In this document: positions 8,039 through 16,852 of the stretch, piece after piece
How positions within the stretch are numbered: position 1 is the first letter of the stretch
How the letters are laid out: every line of letters starts with the position of its first letter
NCBI RefSeq assembly: GCF_017833525.1
Contig: NZ_JAFICD010000001.1
Coordinates: 2,542,001-2,606,000, forward strand
DNA length: 64,000 nucleotides
Reading direction: 5' to 3'
Origin: Duganella sp. 1411
GTDB taxonomy: Bacteria; Pseudomonadota; Gammaproteobacteria; Burkholderiales; Burkholderiaceae_D
Translations under genes and position numbers: made by a program
Notes under the pieces: generated by a model
The model's input: only the letters and a program-made list of their open reading frames with translations
The model's database searches: none
What the model was told of the DNA's origin: nothing

Positions 8039-9016
8039 TCAGCGCACCAGGCCAAGTTCGGCGGCGCGCCTGCCGTAATCGTCTACGGCCTTTGCTACAT
8101 AATCCCTCAGCGCGTCGCCGGTCAGCCCGAACGGGAACAGACCCGACGCCGCGCGCATCTGCGCGAACTGCGGACTGGCCAGCACGCGGTCGAACGCCGC
8201 CACCCACTGCCGATAATCCGCATCCGGCACCTGGGGGCCCATCCACAAGCCGCGGATGACGGGCCACACCACGTCGATCCCCTGCTCGCGCGCGGTCGGC
8301 ACGCCGGACAGCACGCCGGGCAGGCGCTTCTCCGACAGCACCGCCAGCACGCGGGTATTGCCACCGGCCGCGTACAGCGTCGCCTCGCTGGCGTCGCCCG
8401 ACACGACCTGCACGAAATTCGCATGCATCGCCGTGAAGGCCTCGCCGCCGCCCTCCAGCGCCACGAAACGCAGCGCCTTCGGATCCAGCCCGGCGGTCTT
8501 GAACACCATCGCCATCTTCAGCCAGTCCTGGCTGCCGATGGTGCCGGAGACGCCGATCAGCACCTTCTCCGGATTGCGCTTGAGCGCGGCCAGCAGGTCG
8601 CCCAACGTCTTGTAGGGCGAATCGGCGCGCACCGCGATCATGCCGTAGTCCGTGCCGAGCGCCGCGACCCAGCGCACGTCGCTCGCCTTGGCCTTGCCGA
8701 ACTTGCCCTGCGCCAGATTGAGCAGCGAGCCGCCCGAAAAGGCCACCAGCGTGTTCGGCTCCGCGCGGCGCCGCTGCGACACCAGCGAATGCCAGGCCAC
8801 CGCGCCGATACCGCCCGGCAGATAGGTGATCCGCATATCCGACGGTGGTGGCTTGGGCGCGTCGCGCAAGCCCTGCAAGCCCTTTTGGGCGAGCTTGCAC
8901 GTGAGGTCCATCGCGCCACCCGGCTTGGATGGCACGATGCACTCCAGGCTTGCCGCCCGCGCGCCCGCGCACAGTAACAGCAGCGCGGCGATCACAGCCT
9001 GCAAAACTTTAGTCAT
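8039..9016 (-). CDS. Bug/TctC-family periplasmic solute-binding protein
   Basis: 325-residue exported protein with a signal peptide at residues 1-21. The characteristic first loop IVPSKPGGAMDLTCKLAQ corresponds to the PGGxxD ligand-binding motif of Bug proteins. No tctA or tctB membrane partners are present, so it is an orphan receptor placed between a porin and an ABC transporter. In Bordetella the Bug protein BctC works as a signal receptor for the TctE-like kinase BctE. The TctE-like kinase at 11123 makes the same role plausible here. Confidence 0.9.
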   Translation of the reverse strand: MTKVLQAVIAALLLLCAGARAASLECIVPSKPGGAMDLTCKLAQKGLQGLRDAPKPPPSDMRITYLPGGIGAVAWHSLVSQRRRAEPNTLVAFSGGSLLNLAQGKFGKAKASDVRWVAALGTDYGMIAVRADSPYKTLGDLLAALKRNPEKVLIGVSGTIGSQDWLKMAMVFKTAGLDPKALRFVALEGGGEAFTAMHANFVQVVSGDASEATLYAAGGNTRVLAVLSEKRLPGVLSGVPTAREQGIDVVWPVIRGLWMGPQVPDADYRQWVAAFDRVLASPQFAQMRAASGLFPFGLTGDALRDYVAKAVDDYGRRAAELGLVR

Positions 9017-9115
9017 CTTGGTTATCTTAGAGCGGTGAAGCTTTCAAAGCGCTTTCAGGCCGCGTCGACTTGCATAAAAAAATCGACACGGCCCGGTCTT
9101 CGGTCGCGAAGCGGC

Positions 9116-10183
9116 TTAGAAGCGGTGCTGCATGCCGGCGGTGATGCCGCGCTGGCTGTTGCCGAAGCCGGCGTCGTCGCGGGACAGGCCGGTGAGCTGG
9201 CCGTTTTTGGCTTTGGCGTAGGCGCCCGACACGTGCAAGTCGGTGCGCTTGGACAGCGCGTAGCGGTAGCGCAGCACGTACATGGTCGGATCGGCGTCGC
9301 GGCCGGCCGCCACGTTCTTGACGTTGATGTGGTAGACCGCGGCGGTCAGGGTGGTGACCTCGTTCGGTTTGAAGGCCACTCCACCCCAGGTGGTGGTGGC
9401 TTCGACGTCGGGGGTCGCCGCGCGGCCGGCCGTCAGGTTGTAGTCGCGCAGGACGGCCCAGAACTTGAGCGGGCCGGTCTCGTAGTTGGCGCCGACGTGC
9501 CAGACGGTGTTTTCATCGCGGTTGCCGGTGGCGACCACGGTGTTGCCGTTGTTGCGCTCATAGGTGGCCATCAGATTGGCGCCGCCGATCTTGTAGGCGA
9601 CGGTGGCGCCCATCTTGGCGCTGTCGGCCACGCCGGTGGTCTGCTCGCCGGCGGAATAGTTGGCGCCGAAGCGGAAGTCGCCGAAGGAGCCGGCGTACTT
9701 GATCAGATTGTCGTAGGCGGTGGTGAAGCCGTATTTGCTAGGACCGGTGGCAGGACCGGAGGTCGCCCACGAATAGTAAGGCGCGAAGCCCATCGGATCG
9801 TAGCTGATCACCGTGTCGTACACGCTGGTGAACGAACGGCCGATGACCACGCGGCCGAAGGCGCCCTCCAGGCCCACATACGCCTGGCGCTTGAACAGCG
9901 CGCCGTCCTGGGCGCCGGTGTCCATCAAGATCCCGCCTTCCAGATTGAACACGGCTTTCAGTCCGCCACCCAGGTCTTCCGTTCCCCTGAAGCCCCAGCG
10001 CGAGGTGTTCATGCCGCCGGAAATGACACGGGTCATGCTGCCGCCGTTGGCGCTCGTGTTGTTGGCGTTTTCGACGCCGACGTCCAGCAGACCATAGACC
10101 TGCACATTCGATTGGGCTTGCGCGGCGCCGCCCACGGCGGCTGCCAGTGCCAAGATGGCAAGGCTAATTGGGGACTTTTTCAT
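9116..10183 (-). CDS. Gram-negative trimeric porin
   Basis: 355-residue outer-membrane porin of the betaproteobacterial type. It has a signal peptide of about 23 residues (cleavage after AQA), a first strand beginning SNVQVYGLLDVGVE, and the terminal phenylalanine (GMQHRF) required for Bam recognition. The ATG has TGGAG at 5-nt spacing. It is probably the first gene of a minus-strand unit continuing through the Bug protein and ABC transporter, and it is divergent from the TctD/TctE pair. It likely admits the substrate that these binding proteins capture. Confidence 0.93.
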   Translation of the reverse strand: MKKSPISLAILALAAAVGGAAQAQSNVQVYGLLDVGVENANNTSANGGSMTRVISGGMNTSRWGFRGTEDLGGGLKAVFNLEGGILMDTGAQDGALFKRQAYVGLEGAFGRVVIGRSFTSVYDTVISYDPMGFAPYYSWATSGPATGPSKYGFTTAYDNLIKYAGSFGDFRFGANYSAGEQTTGVADSAKMGATVAYKIGGANLMATYERNNGNTVVATGNRDENTVWHVGANYETGPLKFWAVLRDYNLTAGRAATPDVEATTTWGGVAFKPNEVTTLTAAVYHINVKNVAAGRDADPTMYVLRYRYALSKRTDLHVSGAYAKAKNGQLTGLSRDDAGFGNSQRGITAGMQHRF

Positions 10184-10215
10184 TGTATCTCCAGATAATA
10201 TAGTTATTTGTGATT

Positions 10216-10232
10216 CTGATATTTGCTATCAG
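10216..10232. other. Small inverted repeat in porin leader
   Basis: CTGATA and TATCAG flank a 5-nt spacer in the 216-bp gap between the porin and tctD genes. It falls at the expected start of the porin transcript. It could be a 5' hairpin or a protein-binding dyad. Confidence 0.3.
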
Positions 10233-10254
10233 GGTGCCACTATAGAAGTCGCTT

Positions 10255-10272
10255 CCTTTCAATTACCTTTCA
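10255..10272 (-). promoter_or_regulatory. Tandem TGAAAGG response-regulator site upstream of porin
   Basis: Two identical heptamers TGAAAGG lie in direct repeat with an 11-bp period on the minus strand. The proximal one ends exactly 10 bp before a TATAGT hexamer (10244-10239). That geometry matches OmpR/PhoB-family sites replacing the -35 box. The divergent gene at 10400 encodes such a regulator, so this is its best candidate operator. Confidence 0.55.
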
Positions 10273-10399
10273 CTGCTGCCGGGAGGGCCTTGGCTGTCGT
10301 CGTCGCACCACAAAGCCGACCGGCCCTTCCCTTTTCTGTCGTGGGCGACGATGATTCTGGCCTTACACTGAACCCATTTTTACGTGATGGCAAGAATTT

Positions 10400-11101
10400 A
10401 TGCGCATACTGTTAGTTGAAGACCACACCGAGCTGTCGCACTGGCTGGCCAAGGCGCTGCGCGACGCCCACCTGACGGTCGAATGCGCGGACAACGGCGC
10501 CGACGCCGACGCCCTGCTGCACACGCAGGATTACGCGCTGCTGATCCTGGACCTGACTTTGCCGCGCATGGACGGCCTGGAGGTGCTCAAGCGCCTGCGC
10601 GCGCGCGCCGCGCCGCGCGGCCAGACGCCGGTGCTGATCCTGACCGCGCGCGGCGGCCTGGAGGAACGGGTGCAGGGCCTGAACCTGGGCGCCGACGACT
10701 ACCTCGCCAAGCCGTTCGAACTGGCCGAGCTGGAGGCGCGCGTCAAGGCGCTGCTGCGCCGGAGCGTCGGCAACGAGGCGCTGGTGCACACCTGCGGCGC
10801 GCTCAGTTTCGACACCGTCACGCGCATGTTCACCTACGCCGGCAGCGCGCTGGCGCTGACCCCGCGCGAACACGCGGTGCTCGAAACGCTGATCACGCGC
10901 GCCGGCCGCGCCGTCTCCAAGGAAAAGCTGTTCGACGAGGTGTTCGCACTGGCCGACGACGCCAACATCGACGCCATCGAACTGTATATCCACCGGGTGC
11001 GCAAAAAACTCGACATCGCCGCGCCGGATGCGGCCATCATCACCACCTTGCGCGGCATCGGCTACCTGCTGCAACCGCGGCCGGCGCTGGCCGCCGACTG
11101 A
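10400..11101 (+). CDS. tctD: TctD-like response regulator (OmpR family)
   Basis: 233-residue two-domain regulator. The receiver domain (residues 1-115) has the acidic pair ED at 7-8, the phospho-acceptor Asp51 in LILDLTLP, and the conserved Lys in LAKPFE. The C-terminal winged helix (about 130-225) includes LTPREHAVLETL and the recognition region IELYIHRVRKKL. The kinase gene follows 21 bp downstream. Divergent placement from a porin and a Bug protein, plus the kinase type, point to TctD as opposed to QseB or PmrA. It probably controls the porin operon. Confidence 0.88.
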   Translation: MRILLVEDHTELSHWLAKALRDAHLTVECADNGADADALLHTQDYALLILDLTLPRMDGLEVLKRLRARAAPRGQTPVLILTARGGLEERVQGLNLGADDYLAKPFELAELEARVKALLRRSVGNEALVHTCGALSFDTVTRMFTYAGSALALTPREHAVLETLITRAGRAVSKEKLFDEVFALADDANIDAIELYIHRVRKKLDIAAPDAAIITTLRGIGYLLQPRPALAAD

Positions 11102-11122
11102 CGCGCGCGCCGCCCGACGCAG

Positions 11123-12607
11123 ATGCCGATGCCGCCGCTGACCAGGCTCGCCCAACGATTCGGCCCCGGCGCCACGCTGGGCAGCCTGCGCGGCCAGCTG
11201 CTGCGCTGGCTGCTGGGGCCTTTGCTGGCGCTCGTCGCGCTCAACACCTTCTCGGTCTACCGCAACGCGCTCGACGCCGCCGATGTCGCCTACGACCGCT
11301 CGCTGCTGGCGTCCACGCGCGCGCTGGCCGAACGGGTCTCCATCGTCGGCGGCAAGGTGGTGGCCGACGTCCCGTACGTGGCCCTCGACAGCTTCGAGAC
11401 CGACACCCTGGGCCGCATCTACTACAAGGTCACCGGCATCAACGGCGAGACGGTGTCCGGCTACGGCGACCTGCCGGCGGTGCCGCCCAACGTGCCGCGC
11501 TCGGAGGCCTATCCGGCGCTGGTGCGCTTCTACCACGCCAGCTACAACGGCCAGCCGGTGCGCATCGCCGCGCTGCTGCAGCCGGTGTACGACGACTCGA
11601 TGCGCGGCATCGCGCTGATCCAGGTCGGCGAGACGCTCGAGGCGCGCCGCGGCCTGTCGAACCAGATCCTGTTCGACACGCTGACGTGGCAGGCCTTGCT
11701 GCTGCTGGCACTGGCGCTGCTGGTGTGGTTCGCCGTGCGGCTGGTGCTGCGGCCGCTGATGCGGCTGAAGATCGCGGTCGAAACGCGCAGCCTGAACGAC
11801 CCGTCCGACGTCGACCCGGCGCTGGTGCACAAGGAGGTGCGGCCGCTGGTGGCGGCGATGAACAGTTCGCGCTCGCGCCTGCAGCTGCTGATCAGCAGCC
11901 AGCGCCGCTTCATCGCCGACGCCTCGCACCAACTGCGCACGCCGCTGACGGTGCTCAAGACCCAGGCCGAACTGGCGCTGCGCGAATGCGACCGGCCCGG
12001 CGTCGCGCCCGAGGAGACCAGGGCGGCGCTGCGCCACATCGTCCACAGCATCGCCGCCACCACCGACTCCACCGTCAACCTGGCCAACCGGCTGTTGACC
12101 TTGGCGCGCATCGAACATGGCGGCGACGCCGACGGCGCGGCCGCGCGCGCCGAGCCGGTGCCGCTGCGCGACATCGCGCGCCAGGTCGGGCTGGAGATGG
12201 CGATGGCGGCGGTGGCCAAGAACATCGACCTGTCGCTGGAGGCCGAGCACGAATGCGTGGTCGGCGGCCAGGCCTTGCTGCTGCATGAACTGATCGCCAA
12301 CCTGGTCGACAACGCGCTGCGCTACACGCCGGCCGGCGGCCAGGTCACGCTGCGCGTGGCCGACGGCGCCGGCGGCGTCGTGCTGGAGGTGGCCGACAGC
12401 GGCCCTGGCATCGCGGCGGCCGAGCGCGAGCGCGTGTTCGCGCCGTTCTACCGCGCCGCCGCCACGCTGGAGCGCAATCCCGGCGGCGCCGGCCTGGGGC
12501 TGGCCATCGTGCGCGACATCGCCACCCTGCACGGCGCCACCATTGCGCTGGACGACGCCCCCGGCGGCCGCGGCCTGAAAGTAACCGTCACCTTCCCGCG
12601 CGCCTGA
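11123..12607 (+). CDS. tctE: TctE-like sensor histidine kinase
   Basis: 494-residue inner-membrane kinase. It has a first membrane segment around residues 30-50, a periplasmic domain of about 135 residues resembling the two-component sensor kinase N-terminal domain of TctE/QseC relatives, and a second membrane segment around 190-210. The dimerisation helix carries His269 in ASHQLRTP, and the ATPase domain has the N box NLVDNALRYTP, DSGPGI and GAGLGLAIV. Its partner is the regulator immediately upstream. The ligand is unknown; by analogy it may be a carboxylate presented by the Bug protein. Confidence 0.9.
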   Translation: MPMPPLTRLAQRFGPGATLGSLRGQLLRWLLGPLLALVALNTFSVYRNALDAADVAYDRSLLASTRALAERVSIVGGKVVADVPYVALDSFETDTLGRIYYKVTGINGETVSGYGDLPAVPPNVPRSEAYPALVRFYHASYNGQPVRIAALLQPVYDDSMRGIALIQVGETLEARRGLSNQILFDTLTWQALLLLALALLVWFAVRLVLRPLMRLKIAVETRSLNDPSDVDPALVHKEVRPLVAAMNSSRSRLQLLISSQRRFIADASHQLRTPLTVLKTQAELALRECDRPGVAPEETRAALRHIVHSIAATTDSTVNLANRLLTLARIEHGGDADGAAARAEPVPLRDIARQVGLEMAMAAVAKNIDLSLEAEHECVVGGQALLLHELIANLVDNALRYTPAGGQVTLRVADGAGGVVLEVADSGPGIAAAERERVFAPFYRAAATLERNPGGAGLGLAIVRDIATLHGATIALDDAPGGRGLKVTVTFPRA

Positions 12608-12679
12608 ACGCGGCGGCGCGGCGGGATCGGCGTGTGGCGGTAAAATGGCGTTGCATGAACAGCTTTCACAGGGCAAATC

Positions 12680-13009
12680 ATGAGCGAACCTAATGAGCAG
12701 CAGCCTCTGGCATTCGGGTTAAAGCCTGGCGTGATTCACGAGATGACGAGAGTTTTCGCCAGTCATCCAGAAGTCGAGCAGGTGATACTCTACGGTTCGC
12801 GCGCGACAGGAAATTTTAAAGCCGGATCGGATATTGATATTTGTATGAGTGGACAGGATCTGACCATTTCGCTGCTGTTGCGAATCGATACCGAGTTGGA
12901 CGACCTTTTACTGCCGTACAAGATAGACTTATCCATCCTTGACCACATCAATAATCCGGACCTGTTAGCCCATATTCAACGCGCCGGCGTGTGCTTTTAT
13001 CGCCGGTAG
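12680..13009 (+). CDS. MNT-domain nucleotidyltransferase, no HEPN partner
   Basis: 109-residue minimal nucleotidyltransferase. The catalytic motif is intact: GSRATG near residue 38, SDID ten residues later, and a third acidic residue in KIDLSI near residue 93. MNT proteins usually pair with a HEPN RNase as MntA/HepT antitoxins that adenylylate the toxin. No HEPN gene lies on either side here; the next gene, 9 bp downstream, is an RraB-family gene. Its codon use is AT-richer than its neighbours, suggesting acquisition. It could be a solitary remnant or have an unlinked target. Confidence 0.85.
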   Translation: MSEPNEQQPLAFGLKPGVIHEMTRVFASHPEVEQVILYGSRATGNFKAGSDIDICMSGQDLTISLLLRIDTELDDLLLPYKIDLSILDHINNPDLLAHIQRAGVCFYRR

Positions 13010-13018
13010 AAAGAATCT

Positions 13019-13360
13019 ATGATCACCAAAGAAGAAATGGTCGAGCTATTCGCCGACATGAAGCAGAACGCCCCCTGGGACATCGCCAAGCCGCTGTTGT
13101 GGGGCTATTTTTTCGCCGACCCGGACAAGGCGAAGCTGGAAGCCGTGCAGCCGCTGTTGAAGGCCAAGGGGTACCAGATCGTCGGCCTCTACGAGTCCAA
13201 ACCCGACGGCGACTCGCCGATGCTGTGGTGGCTGCATATCGAAAAGGTGGAAAAGCACACCGTCGACACCCTGCACGCGCGCAACCAGCAATTCTACAAG
13301 TTCGCCGAGGAGCACCAGCTGGAATCCTACGACGGCATGGACGTCGGCCCGGCATCGTGA
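13019..13360 (+). CDS. RraB-family (RNase E inhibitor-like) protein
   Basis: 113-residue small acidic protein resembling the RraB fold (Pfam RraB), best seen in the C-terminal stretch where a long helix leads into YDGMDVG, comparable to the YDGWGT region of E. coli RraB. RraB binds the scaffold region of RNase E and modulates mRNA decay. The N-terminal half diverges from the enteric protein, so RNase E inhibition is inference. It follows the nucleotidyltransferase by 9 bp and could be co-transcribed with it. Confidence 0.7.
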   Translation: MITKEEMVELFADMKQNAPWDIAKPLLWGYFFADPDKAKLEAVQPLLKAKGYQIVGLYESKPDGDSPMLWWLHIEKVEKHTVDTLHARNQQFYKFAEEHQLESYDGMDVGPAS

Positions 13361-13901
13361 TCAACACTGATGTTTCCTGCCTCCTCGCTGTCGCGGCATC
13401 ATGCGTGCCATGACAGCGTAATAAACCCAATCGGCAAGACAGCCCCAGCCGCTGCACGTCCTCGTCAAGATCTCGCACCGCAACGCCTCGAACCCGCGTT
13501 CCCGAGCCAGCCATTTCCAACACCGATTCACAGGCCAAGATGCAGGCGGATGGGAGGCGGGATCACGTCACCAAAGCGGCCCAAAGGCCTGCACCACGTC
13601 GGACCCAGCTTCCTCACCTTTCTTCACTAATTGCAACGAACGGAATGCGTCGTGCGCGGCCCTCTGGGCCTACTACATTAATTATCTTGATTTTTGGAAG
13701 TAATGCCGGTGAGTACGAATTGATATTTGTCAGGCCATAATTTTTCAATCCTTCGGGCTTGATTTTTAACCAAAGATTCAATTGCGGAAAAATCTAGACT
13801 GCACTGGCATCTGACTGCCGGACGGCCTCCCTTCTCGCCAGGTGCGAACGATCCAGTCCCGAATTGTATGGCTGGCCGATTTATGAACCTGAAGGAAGAA
13901 T
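13361..13901. other. 541-bp gap without a convincing gene
   Basis: Short frames occur on both strands but lack ribosome-binding sites, domains or consistent codon use. The right half (about 13670-13900) is AT-richer and leads into the RHS gene, so it may contain that gene's promoter or a decayed remnant. A small hairpin (GGCCC/GGGCC, 13658-13670) has no T-run. Confidence 0.5.
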
Positions 13902-16259
13902 ATGTCCAGTGCAATTAACCCGCCCTCTCTTTTTAAGCCATTGCGTCGATGGATCAATCAGCCGTCACCGTTGATCGTTTTTCTCCCAGCGCTGGTTTTA
14001 GTGCTCACAGCCCATTATGAAACCGCACTTGCGCAGACGCCACAGTCGTCGACCATCCGTTATGAATATGACGTGAACGGAAACATCACCCATGTTATCG
14101 ATCCGTTGGGCCGCGTCTCGGTCCAGCGCTACGGCGCCTTCAATCAGCTCATCGAGCAGCACCTTCCTTCGCCCGCCGCGGGGACGCCGCCGCCGGTGAT
14201 AGCCTACAGCTATGACGCCAGAGATCAGCTCACAGGCGTAAAGGATCCGCGCAATTTATCCACGCAATACACGGTAGACGGTTTAGGCGATCAAACGGCG
14301 TTGGCCAGTCCGGATTCCGGCCTCGCCATCAGAACATTCGATGCGGCGGGCTTGCACACGTCCTCCAAGGACGCGCGGGGGCAGCTGACAACCTTTGACC
14401 ACGACGCGTTGGGCCGCATCACGCGGATCGCATACGCCAGCGGCGTGCCGAGCACTTTCGAGTACGACGTTGGATCGGCCGGGGCGGTCGGTCATCTAAC
14501 TAAAATGAGTGACGAGTCGGGGCAGAGCGCCTATCAATACGACTCCGCCGGGCGCCTGATCCGAAAAAATGTCGTGATCGGCACCGGTGACGGCCAGAAG
14601 TCTTTCGCTGTCGGCTACGATTACGGATCGAGCGGCCCCTCCAACGGTAAAATTGTCGGCATGTCCTACCCCAGCGGCAACCAAATTTTCATTGAATATG
14701 GGGAGGGTGGCCGCGTCTCCGCCATGTCCGTGCGCAAGGCTGGGTCGACCACGCCGGTGGTATTGCTGAGTGACATAGAATACCAGGCTTCGGGCCCGGT
14801 GAAATCATGGAGTTGGGGCAATAGCAGCGTCGCCACACCAAACCGCTACTTCCGGGAGTTCGATTTACGCGGTCGCATCACACGTTTCCCGCTCGGGAAT
14901 ATTTTAAAAGGCGGAGTCATCCGAACCATCACTTACGATGCCGCCGGACGCGTCGTCAAAACCGAACATGTCGGCAGCGGTGGACCAGGCGATCTGACTT
15001 CGAACCTCAACCAAAACTATGCCTATGATGATCTTGATCGTCTCACCCACTTTACGGAGTATGGCACCAGCGTGCGTTATTACTACGATGCGAACGGAAA
15101 TCGCACGCAGTTGGCGTATGGCGGACAGACGTCGCTCAATACAATCGATCCGCTCAGCAATCGATTGCAAAAAACCACCGGCTCCGCTCCCATAAAAACC
15201 AACGCGTATGACACGGCGGGCAACCTCATCAGTGACGGCACGAGAAATTATACATATAACGCACGAGGCCGGCTGCAATCAGCGCAATCGGGCACCATCA
15301 CCGCCACTTACAGGCATAATGGACTGGAACAACGCGCAGTAAAAATGGTGAAAACCGGTTCCTCTGCCAACAGCACCAGCGAAACGACATATTTTATTTA
15401 TGATGAATTCGGCCAATTGATAGGGGAATATGACTCCCTTGGCGCACCCATTGAAGAAACAATATATCTTAAAAACCTACCCATAGTGGTACTCATGGGC
15501 GGAACAGTCGATGAGCCGTCGAATTCTGGCATATACTATATCTACAATGATCAAATCAACACACCACGCACCATAACTGATGCAATCGAAAACCACATCG
15601 TTTGGCGATGGGACTTGGGTGATCCATTTGGCACCGCCCAGCCCAGGGAACTTTCGCATACACAAGCTGGATTTTTTTATAATTTGCGATTTCCAGGCCA
15701 ATATTATGACAAGGAAACCAACCTTCATTACAACTACTATCGCGACTACGATCCACAGAGTGGACGGTATGTACAGAGCGATCCAATCGGTCTTAATGGA
15801 GGGATTAACACCTATGCGTATGTGGAAAACATTCCCACAGCACGTTCCGATCCATTGGGGCTTAGCCCAGGAGATCCTTACGCATCAGCTAATGCAGCAG
15901 CTATACAAGCTATAAAGGAAATTAATCCGATGTCGATCAAGATCGATCTTGAGATAGGTGGAAGAATTTATCGACGCCCCGATGGGAATTACTCCTATAC
16001 TTGGCCTGCGATGGGGACTCAAAAAGATATGGGGCAGATACCCACCATGTGCGAAAATAACGAAGGAATGTACCATACTCATGGCAATTATAACGGAAAG
16101 TCGCGGCCTGATATAATTTCCGGTCTTGATCAATATTGGGCGGATCAAGAAGGAAAGCCAATCTGGGCTGGCACGCCCTCAGGGAAGGTTCTCAAATTCA
16201 CCCCCAATGGAATCCCGTACGGGGGTGCCGTCGAAGTAATCGCTCGAGGCATAAAATGA
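13902..16259 (+). CDS. Exported RHS/YD-repeat protein with polymorphic-toxin C-terminus
   Basis: 785-residue RHS protein. A hydrophobic export signal covers about residues 24-45, ending near ALAQ. Many YD repeats follow (for example YEYDVNGN, YSYDARDQ, YYYDANGN). The RHS core hallmark RYVQSDPIGLNGG is followed by YAYVENIP and the junction DPLGL near residue 655. The last 130 residues form the variable tip. They contain MYHTHGNYNGKSRPD, a histidine-rich JAB/DUF4329-like metallopeptidase signature, so the tip may be a Zn-dependent toxin domain. DNA composition becomes AT-richer from about 15400, consistent with tip exchange. The next gene overlaps by 4 bp. Confidence 0.85.
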   Translation: MSSAINPPSLFKPLRRWINQPSPLIVFLPALVLVLTAHYETALAQTPQSSTIRYEYDVNGNITHVIDPLGRVSVQRYGAFNQLIEQHLPSPAAGTPPPVIAYSYDARDQLTGVKDPRNLSTQYTVDGLGDQTALASPDSGLAIRTFDAAGLHTSSKDARGQLTTFDHDALGRITRIAYASGVPSTFEYDVGSAGAVGHLTKMSDESGQSAYQYDSAGRLIRKNVVIGTGDGQKSFAVGYDYGSSGPSNGKIVGMSYPSGNQIFIEYGEGGRVSAMSVRKAGSTTPVVLLSDIEYQASGPVKSWSWGNSSVATPNRYFREFDLRGRITRFPLGNILKGGVIRTITYDAAGRVVKTEHVGSGGPGDLTSNLNQNYAYDDLDRLTHFTEYGTSVRYYYDANGNRTQLAYGGQTSLNTIDPLSNRLQKTTGSAPIKTNAYDTAGNLISDGTRNYTYNARGRLQSAQSGTITATYRHNGLEQRAVKMVKTGSSANSTSETTYFIYDEFGQLIGEYDSLGAPIEETIYLKNLPIVVLMGGTVDEPSNSGIYYIYNDQINTPRTITDAIENHIVWRWDLGDPFGTAQPRELSHTQAGFFYNLRFPGQYYDKETNLHYNYYRDYDPQSGRYVQSDPIGLNGGINTYAYVENIPTARSDPLGLSPGDPYASANAAAIQAIKEINPMSIKIDLEIGGRIYRRPDGNYSYTWPAMGTQKDMGQIPTMCENNEGMYHTHGNYNGKSRPDIISGLDQYWADQEGKPIWAGTPSGKVLKFTPNGIPYGGAVEVIARGIK

Positions 16260-16675
16260 TCTTGCGTTCACTCTTCGTAAAAACACTTTTTTTGCTCCTC
16301 ATCCTCGTGGCCTCAGTTGAAATGAGCCTTTGTCGAGCTGATGAAGCTTCAGCTTTGCCCGTATCGATCTACCAGTTGATAGCAAATCCTGAAAAATATG
16401 ATGGAAAAACGGTTTATGTTATCGGCTTTATGCATATGGAGTTCGAAGGCGACGTTGTTTACGCACATCGAGAGGATTGGGCTCATTCCTTGATTCAAAA
16501 TGGCGTCGCACTGGACGTGCCGAAGAGTAGCTTTTCATCTTGGAAGAAAATCAATAATAACTATGTCGCTATTCAGGGCACTTTCTCAGCAGTGAAAAGA
16601 GGACACCTTGCCCTGAGGGTTGGGTCGCTAACGAATATAACCAAACTCGTCAAATGGAAAAAGCCAAATCCCTGA
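16256..16675 (+). CDS. Putative exported immunity protein for the RHS tip
   Basis: 139-residue protein starting at the ATGA overlap with the RHS stop; an upstream extension of the frame lies inside the RHS gene. A signal peptide covers about residues 1-28. The rest is a compact beta-rich domain with IANPEKYDGKTVYVIGFMH, reminiscent of small OB-like proteins found beside RHS toxins. Position directly after a polymorphic toxin, tight coupling and matching AT-rich composition support an immunity role. Export to the periplasm implies the toxin acts, or is neutralised, there. Function is inferred from context only. Confidence 0.65.
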   Translation: MILRSLFVKTLFLLLILVASVEMSLCRADEASALPVSIYQLIANPEKYDGKTVYVIGFMHMEFEGDVVYAHREDWAHSLIQNGVALDVPKSSFSSWKKINNNYVAIQGTFSAVKRGHLALRVGSLTNITKLVKWKKPNP

Positions 16676-16852
16676 CGTTACACAGTGACGCGGATGGTTG
16701 AGCAATACGACTTATCCGCGATCCTGCTCCAACCAAGTCCAGCTTTCCGTCGAAGTCACAACGCAGCCGCGCATCGAGTGTTTCCAATCGAACACGCCAA
16801 CACGGCGGTTTCGCCATATCATTCAATTAATATCTCCCTGTACTGACCTCCG

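Noticed and set aside
9017-9115. Possible terminator between porin and Bug gene
   Set aside because: A T7 run exists on the minus strand, but the adjacent inverted repeats are short and mismatched; read-through from porin to Bug gene seems more likely.
13370-13630. Small plus-strand frames after the RraB-family gene
   Set aside because: Pro/Arg-rich composition typical of random GC-rich frames; no initiation signal.
13678-13914. 78-residue minus-strand frame before the RHS gene
   Set aside because: No ribosome-binding site, no recognisable domain, and it overlaps the RHS start. It could be a decayed remnant but I cannot support it as a gene.
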